Source: UBA5972 sp964588725
Lineage (GTDB): Bacteria > Pseudomonadota > Alphaproteobacteria > Rhodobacterales > Rhodobacteraceae
Assembly: GCA_964588725.1 (NCBI GenBank)
Contig: CAZPQL010000002.1
Coordinates: 26,358 to 90,357 of the forward strand
Direction: 5' to 3'
Length of the DNA: 64,000 nt
Part shown: positions 1 through 8,928 of the stretch, piece by piece
Layout of the letters: the number at the start of each line of letters is the position of its first letter
Position numbering within the stretch: position 1 is the stretch's first letter
Notes under the pieces: generated by a model
What the model saw: only the letters and a program-made list of their open reading frames with translations
What the model was told of the DNA's origin: nothing
The model's database searches: none
Translations under genes and position numbers: made by a program

Positions 1-1614
1 TTTATAACCCAACGCCTGATCGGCGGGAACATACGGATGGATAAGCGAAAAACTGGCCCAACTCACGGTCATCATTTCCGCCGCTGAATTCAGCTTCATG
101 GTGCACGACCCCAGCGGGATCATGGCACGGTCAAGCGCCAGATCGCGATCCGCCAGTCGGCGCATGTACCGCGTCATTTCGCTTTCGGCGCGGTTCATAT
201 GGAACACCGGATGCGTAAGATAATCGGACGCGCGCAAAAGTCCGTCAGGAATGCGGTATTGGGGCGAAAAATTGTCGTCGGTACGATCAACCCCAAATGC
301 GCGCCAAACCGCCTCGATCACTTCGGGGCGCGTGCGCTCGTCGATTGAAATGCCGATGCGGGTTTTGCCGATCCGGCGCAGGTTGATCCCTTCATCCAGC
401 GCCCGTTGCATGACCACATTTTGCAAAACACCCACGTCTACCGTGATGGTATCAAAGAAAAACTCCTGTTCGATCACCAGCCCGATACTTTCAAGCCCCT
501 TGGCAAGACGCACGGTTTTTCGGTGAATGCGCTGGGCAATCGCCTTCAGGCCCTCGGGCCCGTGCATCACCGCATAAAACGACGCCATGACCGCCAGCAA
601 GGCCTGCGCCGTGCATACGTTGCTGGTGGCTTTTTCGCGGCGGATATGTTGCTCGCGCGTCTGCAACGCCAACCGGTAGGCACGGTTGCCGTGGCTGTCG
701 ATGGACACGCCGACGATGCGACCGGGCATCGCGCGTTTATACGCGTCTTTGGTGGCCATATAGGCGGCGTGCGGCCCGCCGTACCCCTGCGGGACACCAA
801 AACGCTGCGTCGTGCCCACGGCGATATCAGCGCCCATGGCGCCGGGTTCTTTCAGAATGGTCAGCGCCAGCGGGTCGGCGGAAACGATACCGATGGCCTT
901 GCTCGCATGCAGTTCTGCGATATGGTCGGTGAAATCGCGCAGGAAACCCATGGTGCCGGGGTATTGGAAAATGGCACCAAACACCTTTTGCGCGTCCAGA
1001 TCTGAATCCGGGTTGCCGACAATAATTTCGATTCCTACGGGTGCGGCGCGGGTCTTCATCACCGCGATATTCTGCGGATGACATTTTTTGTCGACAAAAA
1101 ATCCGGTGGCTTTGGATTTGGACACCCGACGCGCCATGGCCATGGCCTCGGCGCAGGCCGTAGCTTCGTCAAGCAGCGACGCATTGGCGATTTCGAGACC
1201 CGTCAAATCGGAAATCATCGTCTGAAAATTCAACAGCGCTTCAAGCCGCCCCTGCGAAATTTCCGGCTGATAGGGCGTATATGCCGTGTACCACGCCGGG
1301 TTTTCCAGAATATTGCGTTGAATCGCCGGTGGTGTCACCGTGCCGTAATACCCCTGCCCGATCAGCGCCACGGTGCGCGCGTTTTTTTTTGCTACATTGC
1401 GCATATGAAACAAAACCTGCCGTTCGCTTTCGGCGCGCTGCCATTCCAGCGGCGATTTCTGGCGAATACTGGCCGGTACAGTTTCATCGATCAAGGCATC
1501 AAGCGTCTTTGCACCTACCACCTTAAGCATCTCGTCCATTTCATGGGGCGACGGCCCGATGTGACGCAAATTGGCGAAATCATACGGTAAATAGTCGATG
1601 GGGCTGTAGGTCAT
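1..1614 (-). CDS. gcvP: Glycine dehydrogenase (decarboxylating), P-protein, 3'-truncated by window edge
   Basis: P-protein of the glycine cleavage system: PLP-dependent decarboxylation of glycine, passing the aminomethyl group to lipoylated GcvH in the cytoplasm. 538 codons are present, starting at the ATG complementary to 1612-1614 with a GGAG ribosome site 7 bases upstream. The protein begins MTYSPIDYLPYDFANLRHIG and has family hallmarks: GQGYYGT, YTPYQPEISQGRLEALLNFQ, GPHAAYMATKDAYKRAMPGR and, near residue 500, GSCTMKLNSAAEM. The family is about 950 residues long, so the C-terminal part with the PLP lysine lies beyond the window. It is the last gene of gcvT-gcvH-gcvP, and a small GC hairpin (1641-1653) sits in the 57-base gap after gcvH. 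It probably shares the glycine riboswitch upstream of gcvT. Confidence 0.97.
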   Translation of the reverse strand, partial: MTYSPIDYLPYDFANLRHIGPSPHEMDEMLKVVGAKTLDALIDETVPASIRQKSPLEWQRAESERQVLFHMRNVAKKNARTVALIGQGYYGTVTPPAIQRNILENPAWYTAYTPYQPEISQGRLEALLNFQTMISDLTGLEIANASLLDEATACAEAMAMARRVSKSKATGFFVDKKCHPQNIAVMKTRAAPVGIEIIVGNPDSDLDAQKVFGAIFQYPGTMGFLRDFTDHIAELHASKAIGIVSADPLALTILKEPGAMGADIAVGTTQRFGVPQGYGGPHAAYMATKDAYKRAMPGRIVGVSIDSHGNRAYRLALQTREQHIRREKATSNVCTAQALLAVMASFYAVMHGPEGLKAIAQRIHRKTVRLAKGLESIGLVIEQEFFFDTITVDVGVLQNVVMQRALDEGINLRRIGKTRIGISIDERTRPEVIEAVWRAFGVDRTDDNFSPQYRIPDGLLRASDYLTHPVFHMNRAESEMTRYMRRLADRDLALDRAMIPLGSCTMKLNSAAEMMTVSWASFSLIHPYVPADQALGYK

Positions 1615-1671
1615 ACTGTGCTCCGATTAAAAGGGGAAGGCCCGCTGTGCGGGGTCGCGACGGGCGTTGGT

Positions 1672-2031
1672 TCAGGCAATCAGCTCGTTGTAGGCGTCTT
1701 CGTCCATCAGGCTGTCCAACTCGCCAACGTCGTTCAGTTTCATTTTGAAAAACCATCCTGCGCCCAGCGGATCGCCGTTTACCAAAGTCGGATCTTCGAC
1801 AATCGCGTCATTCACTGCCGTGATTTCGCCGTCCAGAGGCGCGGCAATATCCGATGCCGCTTTGACGCTTTCGATCACGCAAATGTCGTCACCCTTGGAC
1901 ACCTCTGCCCCCACTTCGGGCAACTCCACAAATACCAGATCGCCCAATTGCTCGCTGGCGTGCGCCGTAATTCCAACGGTGACAACATCGCCGTCGGCTG
2001 CCAGCCATTCGTGTTCTTCTGTAAATTTCAT
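1672..2031 (-). CDS. gcvH: Glycine cleavage system H protein
   Basis: Lipoyl carrier protein that shuttles the methylamine group between the P, T and L proteins. At 119 residues it is close to the usual length of about 120-130. The lipoylation site is visible as ESVKAASD, with the modified lysine at residue 57, and the N-terminal KFTEEHEWL is the classical H-protein opening. The C-terminal GWFFKMKLND is also typical. It lies 18 bases downstream of gcvT and 57 bases upstream of gcvP on the same strand, so it is almost certainly cotranscribed with them. Confidence 0.97.
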   Translation of the reverse strand: MKFTEEHEWLAADGDVVTVGITAHASEQLGDLVFVELPEVGAEVSKGDDICVIESVKAASDIAAPLDGEITAVNDAIVEDPTLVNGDPLGAGWFFKMKLNDVGELDSLMDEDAYNELIA

Positions 2032-2049
2032 GGTTTGTCTCCTGCGTTG

Positions 2050-3180
2050 CTATCGTTTGAATCCCGCCGGAGTGAACGGCATTTTCGTCACCCTTGCAGG
2101 CAGTCGCGCGCCCCGAATTTGGGCGTAAATCGTATTTCCAGCCTCTGCTTGCGCGCTGGTAACGTATCCCATCGACATCGGCGCCCCTATGGATGGACCA
2201 AAACCGCCAGACGTTATTTCACCAATCGGTGTGTCACTTTGCGCGCTCGCGAACAACTGTGCGCCCGCCCGCATCGGTGCGCGTCCTTCCGGCAGCAATC
2301 CCACGCGACGACGTTGCGCGCCGTGATCCATTTCATCCAATATCCGCGATGCTCCGGGAAATCCACCGGCGCGCGCACCACCGTTGCGCCGGACCTTCTG
2401 GATGGCCCAGTTCAGCGACGCCTCGACCGGCGTTGTCGTGTCGTCAATGTCGTTTCCGTACAGACAAAGGCCCGCCTCCAGTCGCAGCGAGTCCCGCGCG
2501 CCAAGACCGATGGGTTCCACCCCGTCGATGGACAGCAGCGCCCTGGCGAACCCGACCGCTGATTTAGAGGGCACGGAAATCTCAAAGCCGTCCTCGCCCG
2601 TATAGCCCGAGCGGGAAATCCACGCCGAGATACCCAGAAGTTCCACGGTCACAACGTCCATGAACGTCATATCCGCAACGCGCGGTGACAGCTGCGACAA
2701 GGCTGCCTCGGCGCTTGGCCCCTGCAGCGCGATCAGCGCGCGATCGGTGATCATTTCCAGCGTGCAACTGCCTTGCAAATGCGCCTGCATATGGGCAAAA
2801 TCGGCATCCTTGCATCCTGCGTTCACCACCAGAAACAGATGATCACCGCGATTGGCGATCATCAGGTCATCGAGAAGTCCACCCGCGTCGTTGGTAAAAA
2901 ACCCATAGCGCTGCCGGTCTTGGCCCAAACCCAGAACATCCACGGGAACAATTGATTCCAGTGCCAGTGCCGCGTCTGCCAAATCACCCGATTTGGGCCG
3001 CAATATCACCTGCCCCATGTGGCTGACATCGAACAATCCGGCATGTGCCCGACACTGGAGGTGCTCTTTCAACACGCCGCTTTCGTATTGAACGGGCATC
3101 GAGTAGCCCGCGAATCCCACCATTTTTGCACCAAGTTCGTGGTGCAGACCGGTAAGCGGTGTCTCTTTCAAATCGTCCAA
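2050..3180 (-). CDS. gcvT: Aminomethyltransferase, glycine cleavage T protein
   Basis: Transfers the methylene group from aminomethyl-GcvH to tetrahydrofolate and releases ammonia. I place the start at the TTG complementary to 3178-3180, giving 376 residues that begin (M)DDLKETPLTGLHHELGAKM, as expected for the family. A strong AAAGGGGGGG Shine-Dalgarno run lies just upstream of that TTG. An ATG 16 codons further up (3228) would add SIIVLHWPLATKGG, which has no counterpart in GcvT and would overlap the ribosome site. Family features are FAGYSMPVQY near the N-terminus and YTGEDGFEI in the middle. It is the first gene after the glycine riboswitch and is followed by gcvH and gcvP. Confidence 0.95.
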   Translation of the reverse strand: MDDLKETPLTGLHHELGAKMVGFAGYSMPVQYESGVLKEHLQCRAHAGLFDVSHMGQVILRPKSGDLADAALALESIVPVDVLGLGQDRQRYGFFTNDAGGLLDDLMIANRGDHLFLVVNAGCKDADFAHMQAHLQGSCTLEMITDRALIALQGPSAEAALSQLSPRVADMTFMDVVTVELLGISAWISRSGYTGEDGFEISVPSKSAVGFARALLSIDGVEPIGLGARDSLRLEAGLCLYGNDIDDTTTPVEASLNWAIQKVRRNGGARAGGFPGASRILDEMDHGAQRRRVGLLPEGRAPMRAGAQLFASAQSDTPIGEITSGGFGPSIGAPMSMGYVTSAQAEAGNTIYAQIRGARLPARVTKMPFTPAGFKR

Positions 3181-3248
3181 AGCCCCCCCCTTTGTGGCCA
3201 GTGGCCAATGCAGCACAATAATTGACAAAGGTGAAACCCGTGTCGCGC

Positions 3249-3407
3249 TGCCCCCTCTGTCCGTAGGCCTGAGATCGCTATCCCTTCGGCGTCCCGCACA
3301 TTATCCGGGAACTCTCCAGAGTGTCGACAAAGATCGGTCCTTTGCGCCTGAGAGTTTCCGGGGCGGTTGCTCCTTCGGCACCGGGCCACGCCCGGATTCT
3401 CCCGATC
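3249..3407 (-). promoter_or_regulatory. Tandem glycine riboswitch upstream of gcvT
   Basis: Two consecutive copies of the glycine aptamer signature are readable on the minus strand. The first has GGGAGAATCC, GCCGAAGGAGCAACC and AACTCTCAGGCGCAAAGGACC (complement of about 3335-3407). After a short linker the second has TCTGGAGAG, GCCGAAGGGATAGC, ATCTCAGGCC and GGACAGAGGGGG (complement of about 3249-3321). This is the known two-aptamer arrangement, normally an ON switch for glycine catabolism. The second aptamer ends about 70 bases before the proposed TTG start of gcvT. I see no strong T-run terminator after it, so control of translation or of the weak TTG start is possible. That last point is inference. 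Confidence 0.93.
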
Positions 3408-3532
3408 CTGTTTGCGTACCGTAGTATACAGAAAATTACGATGCAACTGCCAAAACCAGAGTCTATCTCTGGGTATTGCCGGCGGACCTGTGATAGCAGA
3501 GTTGAAAATCGCCAAAATGACGAAGGACACCG

Positions 3533-4087
3533 ATGTCTGAGCAATTTGTTTTTGGGTATGGCTCGCTGGTCAACTGCGCTACCCATACCTATACGCAGCC
3601 CCACAAGGCCCGTCTGCGTGGTTGGCGGCGTCAATGGGTGTCTTCGGTCAGCCACCACGTCACGTTCCTGAGTGTACGCTCTTGCGATCAAGACGCTATC
3701 GACGGTCTGATCGCCAATGTACCTGACAACGACTGGGCGGCGCTGGACCGGCGCGAAAGCGGGTACGCGCGGCAAATTCTTGATACCGCGATCATCAGTC
3801 ATACACACCCCGACAGACCGCCCATCCAAATGTACAAAGCACGCGAACCGTTGAACGTACCCGCGCCGGACGCACCGCCGATTCTGCTGTCTTATCTGGA
3901 CACAGTGATCGCCGGATTTCTGGAAATTTACGGAGAACCGGGGGTCGCGCGATTTTTTGCATCAACCGACGGCTGGGACGCACCAATTCTCCACGACCGC
4001 GCTGATCCGATCTACCCGCGAGCCGTCCCCCTGACAAAAGAGGTCGAAACTTTGGTGAACGAATTTTTGGGTAGCCTGCTGGCTTAG
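3533..4087 (+). CDS. Gamma-glutamylcyclotransferase-like (AIG2/GGCT fold) protein
   Basis: A 184-residue cytoplasmic protein with the N-terminal FVFGYGSL signature (residues 6-12) that forms the substrate loop in gamma-glutamylcyclotransferases. An acidic residue in DRRESGY (Glu75) sits where the catalytic glutamate of this fold lies. The family opens gamma-glutamyl peptides to 5-oxoproline, but members differ in substrate, so glutathione, other gamma-glutamylamines or an unrelated small molecule are all possible. It is transcribed away from the gcv operon. Its last four bases overlap the end of the convergent gltX gene. Confidence 0.72.
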   Translation: MSEQFVFGYGSLVNCATHTYTQPHKARLRGWRRQWVSSVSHHVTFLSVRSCDQDAIDGLIANVPDNDWAALDRRESGYARQILDTAIISHTHPDRPPIQMYKAREPLNVPAPDAPPILLSYLDTVIAGFLEIYGEPGVARFFASTDGWDAPILHDRADPIYPRAVPLTKEVETLVNEFLGSLLA

Positions 4088-5406
4088 CCGCGCGCCTTGA
4101 TCACCTGCAACAGAGGCAGGAATGCATTCATATCCGGCCCGTCCGCACGGCCTGTCAATGCCTTGCGCAGTGGCATGAACAGGGCGCGGCCTGTGCGACC
4201 GGTGGCGTCCTTGACTGCTGCCGTCCACGATTTCCAACTGGTTTCATCCAGCGGTTTCTTTGGCAATATTTTCATGGCTTCAGCGACGAACGCGCGGTCT
4301 TCGTCTTCGATCAACGGTTCCGCACCTTTGGCGCACATTTGCCACCATAGCGCCACGTCATCGCGCGTCGTGACATTGCCGCGTACAGCCATCCAGAAGG
4401 ATTCTTTGATATCTTCGGGCACACCGGCCGCGATTAGTGTCTCGGACATCTCTTTCACCGCAAGCGTCCCGACATATTTTGCCGTCAAAGCACCCAAATC
4501 AGCCACGTCGAATTTTGTCGGGGCGGACCCAAAGGTGCCTAAGTCAAAATCTTTGACCAGTTCGTCCATCGTGTGGCACAGCTCAACGGGATGCGACGAT
4601 CCGAGACGCGCCAAATGCGACAGCATCGCCATGGGCTCTATCCCCTGTGCGCGCAGATCGCGCAGGGCCAGCGTGCCCAGCCGCTTGGACAGCGATTCAC
4701 CCTGCGGCCCGGTCAACAGAGAGTGGTGTGAAAACGTGGGCAGAGTACCGCCAAGCGCTGCGATAATCTGAATTTGCGTCGCTGTATTGGTGACGTGATC
4801 CGAGCCGCGCACTACATGGGTAATGCCAAAATCGATATCGTCAACCACCGACGCGAGTGTATATAAATACTGCCCGTCACCGCGTATCAGCACAGGGTCT
4901 GACACGCTGGCGGCGTCGATTGAAATGTCGCCCAGAATACCGTCGGTCCATTCGATCCGCGTTTGATCCAGCTTGAAACGCCAGTGGCCGCTACGTGTGG
5001 TACGCAACCTGTCCTTTTCGGCCCCGGATAGGTTTAGCGCTGCACGGTCGTAAACCGGCGGCAGGCCCATGTTGAGCTGTTTCTTGCGTTTGAGATCAAG
5101 CTCGGTCGGTGTTTCAAAACATTCATAAAGCCGCCCTGACGCACGCAGATGGTCGGATTCGCCGTCGTAACGATAAAGCCGCGAAGATTGCGTTTCAACG
5201 CGGTCCCAGTGCAGCCCAAGCCACCTCAGGTCTTCCTTGATCGCGTCCGCAAACGCGGCGGTCGAACGTGTTGGATCGGTATCGTCGAGCCGCAACACGA
5301 ATGTGCCGTTACCTTGGCGTGCAATGAGATAATTCATCAGTGCCGTACGCAGATTTCCGACGTGGATGTATCCGGTCGGCGAAGGCGCAAATCGTGTGAC
5401 GGTCAT
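4084..5406 (-). CDS. gltX: Glutamyl-tRNA synthetase (short form)
   Basis: Class I aminoacyl-tRNA synthetase that charges tRNA-Glu. The N-terminus reads TRFAPSPTGYIHVGNLRTAL, with the HIGH motif as HVGN (residues 15-18), and the KMSKS equivalent is SLSKRLG near residue 240. It is 440 residues, shorter than the usual 465-470. Rhodobacterales commonly carry two GltX proteins, a longer one and a shorter one like this, and the short copy may differ in tRNA preference (tRNA-Glu versus mischarging of tRNA-Gln). That split in function is inference. The gene stands alone on the minus strand and ends tail-to-tail with the cyclotransferase gene. Confidence 0.93.
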   Translation of the reverse strand: MTVTRFAPSPTGYIHVGNLRTALMNYLIARQGNGTFVLRLDDTDPTRSTAAFADAIKEDLRWLGLHWDRVETQSSRLYRYDGESDHLRASGRLYECFETPTELDLKRKKQLNMGLPPVYDRAALNLSGAEKDRLRTTRSGHWRFKLDQTRIEWTDGILGDISIDAASVSDPVLIRGDGQYLYTLASVVDDIDFGITHVVRGSDHVTNTATQIQIIAALGGTLPTFSHHSLLTGPQGESLSKRLGTLALRDLRAQGIEPMAMLSHLARLGSSHPVELCHTMDELVKDFDLGTFGSAPTKFDVADLGALTAKYVGTLAVKEMSETLIAAGVPEDIKESFWMAVRGNVTTRDDVALWWQMCAKGAEPLIEDEDRAFVAEAMKILPKKPLDETSWKSWTAAVKDATGRTGRALFMPLRKALTGRADGPDMNAFLPLLQVIKARG

Positions 5407-5479
5407 CGTGTAAATCCCAAGGAACGGCGGCTATGTCTGTCTGTTACACGCAAGCCCAATGATTGCCAATAACGGGGTC

Positions 5480-5611
5480 AAATGAATGTTGCGACACCGG
5501 ATCGTTCCCGCCCCGCATTTAAGCATTTGGAAAGGAATCGGGTCTAAACAAGGCCTGTCCCGTACCCGCGGGGCCTGCTTGCACCCCTCAGACCTCCAGT
5601 CTGAACATTTG
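5480..5611 (+). other. Intergenic stretch with stacked inverted repeats; possible small RNA
   Basis: The 233 bases between gltX and the flavin dehydrogenase hold no credible reading frame but several helices readable on the plus strand. CAAATG (5480-5485) can pair with CATTTG (about 5606-5611), GGCC with GGCC across 5552-5575, and TCAGAC with GTCTGA across CTCCA (about 5589-5604). A terminator-like hairpin with an AT-rich tail follows directly. This layout fits a short structured transcript on the plus strand, but I could not match it to a known RNA family and the pairings are unproven. Confidence 0.25.
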
Positions 5612-5645
5612 CGCCCTGCCCTTTTTGGGCGGGGCGTATTTAATT
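5612..5645 (+). terminator. Terminator-like hairpin between gltX and the flavin dehydrogenase gene
   Basis: A 10-bp stem (5612-5621 with 5627-5636, one G-U pair) closes a TTTTT loop and is followed on the plus strand by TATTTAATT. It lies 4 bases after the stop of the minus-strand flavin dehydrogenase gene, where it may also act, although the minus-strand tail is not T-rich. No protein gene precedes it on the plus strand. Confidence 0.5.
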
Positions 5646-7064
5646 GGGTTCTGATCCAAATATGGCGCCGGGGTTCATGATGCCGCGCGGGTCTATTGCC
5701 GCTTTGATAGACCGCATAGCCTTGATTTTGGTTGGATCACTGTAACGGTTCAGGTCGCCGGTTTTCAGACGGCCAATACCGTGTTCTGCCGATATCGACC
5801 CTTCCAGTTCGTGAACCAGCTCGTACACGGTTTCCTTAATCGTGTCGCGCAAACCATCGTAGTCACGACGCGCCCGACCGGTTTCGGGAAAAACATTGTA
5901 GTGCAGGTTACCGTCTCCCAGATGCCCGAAGCAGTTGATCCGAAATGGAGCGAGGCCCAGCAAAGCTTTGTCTGCGCGGGCAATAAACTCTGGAATCCGG
6001 CCTACGGGCACCGAAATATCGTGCGAATAAATCGACCCGATCTTACGGTTGGCCTCGGGTATCGATTCGCGCACCTGCCAAAACGCGTCGCGCTGCGATT
6101 CCGATTGCGAGATCAGCGCGTCCATGACCAGCCCGCTTTGATGCGCCGCGGCCAATACCGATTCAATCCGCGCGCTCAGCGCAATTTCGTCGTCACCTCC
6201 TGCGTCGATTAGCACGCTCCACGCCGGATCAAGCGCAAAAGGAAGCCGAAGCGCGGCCTGTGTCTCGCGTAAGAATTCAAATCCCCTGCCACTGATCAGT
6301 TCAAATGCATAAATAGAATCGCCGATGGCGTCTTTGCAAAGACCTAACAGCGCGACAGCCTGCGTCGGATCCGGCACCTGAACAAAAGCCGAAATACTGT
6401 GTTTCGGAGGTGCGACCAACCTCAGCGAAGCGCCGGTAATCACACCTAACGTGCCCTCAGAGCCTATCAACAAGTCGCGCAGATCGTATCCCGTATTGTC
6501 TTTATGCAGCCGACTCAGACCGTTCAATATCGATCCGTCGGGCATCACCGCCTCGACCCCCAGACACAGATCGCGCGCCGACCCGTAGCGCAGCACCTGA
6601 ATGCCCCCTGCATTTGTGGCCAGATTGCCGCCGATCTGACAGCTGCCCTCGGACGCCAACGACAGTGCAAACAACCGGCCCGCTTTTTGTGCAGCACCCC
6701 GCACATCCGCCAGCAACACACCTGCGTCCACAGTCAAAACGTCGTCGTCAAGTGACAGGCCACGCACAGAATTCATCCGTTCAAGCGACAGTATCACCGG
6801 CGTCGGTCCGGACTCGCAGACCTGCCCGCCAACGAGACCCGTACCACCCCCGTAAGGCACAACCCCGACACGCGCCTCAAAACAGTGCTGCACAATGGTC
6901 GCCACGTCGTTGGTCGTGGTCGGTGCCAAAATCACACCCGCCTGCCCCTTCATACGCCCACGCGGTTCCTGCAGGTAACGTGGCACAGCGGGTCTGAAAA
7001 CGTCTGGAGCCAAAGCAGCGCGCAAAGGCCCCAGCAGTGCTTCAGATACCGAATTCAACCCCAT
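5640..7064 (-). CDS. FAD-linked 2-hydroxyacid dehydrogenase (GlcD / D-lactate / D-2-hydroxyglutarate dehydrogenase family)
   Basis: A 474-residue flavoprotein of the PCMH/VAO type. The FAD-binding motif PYGGGTGLVGG is at residues 70-80, followed by LATNAGGIQVLRYG and a glycine-rich ATLGVITGASL-like segment. The C-terminal cap ends in ISAEHGIGRLKTGDL, characteristic of D-2-hydroxyacid dehydrogenases that pass electrons to cytochrome c, quinone or ETF. Which acid it uses (D-lactate, glycolate, D-2-hydroxyglutarate) cannot be read from sequence. There are no glcE/glcF neighbours, which argues against a three-subunit glycolate oxidase. It is the last gene of a minus-strand run from SURF1 to here, 14 bases after the GNAT gene. 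Confidence 0.85.
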   Translation of the reverse strand: MGLNSVSEALLGPLRAALAPDVFRPAVPRYLQEPRGRMKGQAGVILAPTTTNDVATIVQHCFEARVGVVPYGGGTGLVGGQVCESGPTPVILSLERMNSVRGLSLDDDVLTVDAGVLLADVRGAAQKAGRLFALSLASEGSCQIGGNLATNAGGIQVLRYGSARDLCLGVEAVMPDGSILNGLSRLHKDNTGYDLRDLLIGSEGTLGVITGASLRLVAPPKHSISAFVQVPDPTQAVALLGLCKDAIGDSIYAFELISGRGFEFLRETQAALRLPFALDPAWSVLIDAGGDDEIALSARIESVLAAAHQSGLVMDALISQSESQRDAFWQVRESIPEANRKIGSIYSHDISVPVGRIPEFIARADKALLGLAPFRINCFGHLGDGNLHYNVFPETGRARRDYDGLRDTIKETVYELVHELEGSISAEHGIGRLKTGDLNRYSDPTKIKAMRSIKAAIDPRGIMNPGAIFGSEPN

Positions 7065-7078
7065 ATCAGGTTCCGCCT

Positions 7079-7669
7079 TCAGGACAACGCATCCGACTTA
7101 CCGCGCCGGTCAACGCGCAGGTTGGCATAGAGCACATGGTTGCGCCACCGCCCGCCGATTTGCAAATAGGACTGCGCCACGCCCTCGTATTTGAAACCGG
7201 TTTTTTCCAGCACCCCGCGCGACGCTTGATTGTCGGCCAGACAGCCGGCTTGCACACGGCTGAGGTCAAGATCGTGAAACGCGTAATGCACCACCGCATT
7301 GACCGCCTCGCGCATGTAGCCCTGGCGCGCGAATGCCTGCCCGATCCAATACCCCAGCGTGCCAGATTGCGACGGTCCGCGCTGAATATTATCCAGCGTT
7401 ATCGCGCCCAGTATCTGGTTATCGCTACGGCGCAGCAAAAACAGTGGCACGCCCGACCCGTTTTCGACCGCACGCTGGGCTGCAAAGACCCGCGTGGAAA
7501 ATGCTTTGCGGGACAGGTGGTCGGCGGTCCAGAGCGGCTCCCACGGTTGCAGAAAATCAGCACCGACCCGACGCTGCGCGGCCCAGGCCAAATGGTCTGA
7601 ATTCTTGGGCAGGCGCAACGTCATGCGCTCTGTTTCAATGGACACGGACTTGCGTCGACCGAAGATCAT
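7079..7669 (-). CDS. GNAT acetyltransferase, RimJ/RimL type
   Basis: A 196-residue N-acetyltransferase. The N-terminal SIETERMTLRLP is the usual RimJ/RimL opening strand. The acetyl-CoA-binding region is in GYWIGQAFARQGYMREAV, and NQASRGVLEKTGFKYEG is the conserved C-terminal helix-strand. Family members acetylate ribosomal protein N-termini or small molecules; the target here is unknown. Its ATG overlaps the stop of the M16 peptidase gene (ATGA at 7666-7669), so the two are translationally coupled. It precedes the flavin dehydrogenase. Confidence 0.85.
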   Translation of the reverse strand: MIFGRRKSVSIETERMTLRLPKNSDHLAWAAQRRVGADFLQPWEPLWTADHLSRKAFSTRVFAAQRAVENGSGVPLFLLRRSDNQILGAITLDNIQRGPSQSGTLGYWIGQAFARQGYMREAVNAVVHYAFHDLDLSRVQAGCLADNQASRGVLEKTGFKYEGVAQSYLQIGGRWRNHVLYANLRVDRRGKSDALS

Positions 7670-8928
7670 GCGACCAGTTTAGCGTGAAGTTCATCAACCG
7701 AAGGCGCGCTGTTAACAGGTCCGTAGACGGCCAGCGACGCAGCGCTGGACGCACACAGACCGGCGGCGAAATCTTTCACGCCCTGCACGTTTACTGCGTC
7801 GATTTTAGCTATGGTTTCAGACAGTTCCGGTACACGACCCCAGATTGATACCATCCGCGCCAAGCGCTCGCACCGCGCTGCAGGGCTTTCGAGACCCATC
7901 AGCAATCCGGCTTTGAGCTGCGTGCGGGCGCGTGCGACTTCGGCGTCACACATATCTGACGCCGAGCGTCTGATTTCGTCGATACACAGGTGCGACAAGC
8001 CGGCGATATCGCCACCGGATGTACCCGAATAAAGCGTCAGCGTACCCGTATCACGAAATGCACCGACCTGTGCAAAAATGCTGTAGCACAGCCCGCGTTT
8101 TTCGCGCGCTTCCTGAAAAAGTCGCGACGACATTCCTCCGCCCAGAGCCATGGAATAAATCTGGCTGGTATAGACCGCGTCGTCGCAAATTCCGGGCGAC
8201 TCCAACGCGAACGCGAAATGCGCCTGTTCCAATTCTTTGACGGCGCGGCGCTCGCCTCCTTTGAACTGCCCGTCCAGCATCGTGCTTTTTTTCGCGGTGG
8301 GCAATTCGCCAAACAGCGCCTCGGCGGTACGCACAATCGCTTCGTGATCAACCGCACCGGCAGCCGACAAAATCATCTGACCGGGACCGTAATGCTCGGC
8401 CACGAATTCGGCCAGATTGTCGCGGTTGAAGGCGCTTACGCGCGCGCTCGGCCCCAAAATGGTCCGCCCAAGCGGTTGATCTGGATAGGAAACTTCCTGC
8501 AACCAGTCAAATATAACATCGTCTGGGGTATCAAGCGACTGCCCGATTTCCTGCAGGATCACCCCGCGTTCGATCTCGATTTCCTTGGGATCAAACATCG
8601 GATTAAGCAGAATGTCGGAAATGACATCCAGCCCCAGTGCCACGTCGTTTTCCAGCACGCGTACAAAATAGGCGGTCATTTCGCGGCTGGTATAGGCGTT
8701 GATGTACCCGCCGACATCCTCGATGGCCTCGGCGATTTGCAGAGACGACCGTGTGGTGGTGCCTTTGAACGCCATATGTTCCAAAAAATGCGCGATGCCG
8801 TTTTGATCGATGCGCTCGTGACGTCCACCCGCACTCACCCAGATACCCAACGACGCCGAATTCAGGCCCGGCATGGCCTCGGTGACGATCTGGAATCCGT
8901 TGCCCAGAGTGTGGTGCTGAACGCTCAT
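7666..8928 (-). CDS. M16 zinc metallopeptidase (mitochondrial-processing-peptidase beta-like)
   Basis: A 420-residue insulinase-family peptidase with the inverted zinc motif HFLEH at residues 47-51 and a distal acidic segment GVILQEIGQSLDTPDD. Rhodobacterales have one such protein, close in sequence to the beta subunit of mitochondrial processing peptidase, usually next to thrC as here. Substrates in bacteria are not settled. I chose the ATG complementary to 8926-8928, which overlaps the thrC stop as ATGA. A GTG or ATG ten codons upstream would add MRVDPARVGF inside thrC and is less likely. Confidence 0.9.
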   Translation of the reverse strand: MSVQHHTLGNGFQIVTEAMPGLNSASLGIWVSAGGRHERIDQNGIAHFLEHMAFKGTTTRSSLQIAEAIEDVGGYINAYTSREMTAYFVRVLENDVALGLDVISDILLNPMFDPKEIEIERGVILQEIGQSLDTPDDVIFDWLQEVSYPDQPLGRTILGPSARVSAFNRDNLAEFVAEHYGPGQMILSAAGAVDHEAIVRTAEALFGELPTAKKSTMLDGQFKGGERRAVKELEQAHFAFALESPGICDDAVYTSQIYSMALGGGMSSRLFQEAREKRGLCYSIFAQVGAFRDTGTLTLYSGTSGGDIAGLSHLCIDEIRRSASDMCDAEVARARTQLKAGLLMGLESPAARCERLARMVSIWGRVPELSETIAKIDAVNVQGVKDFAAGLCASSAASLAVYGPVNSAPSVDELHAKLVA

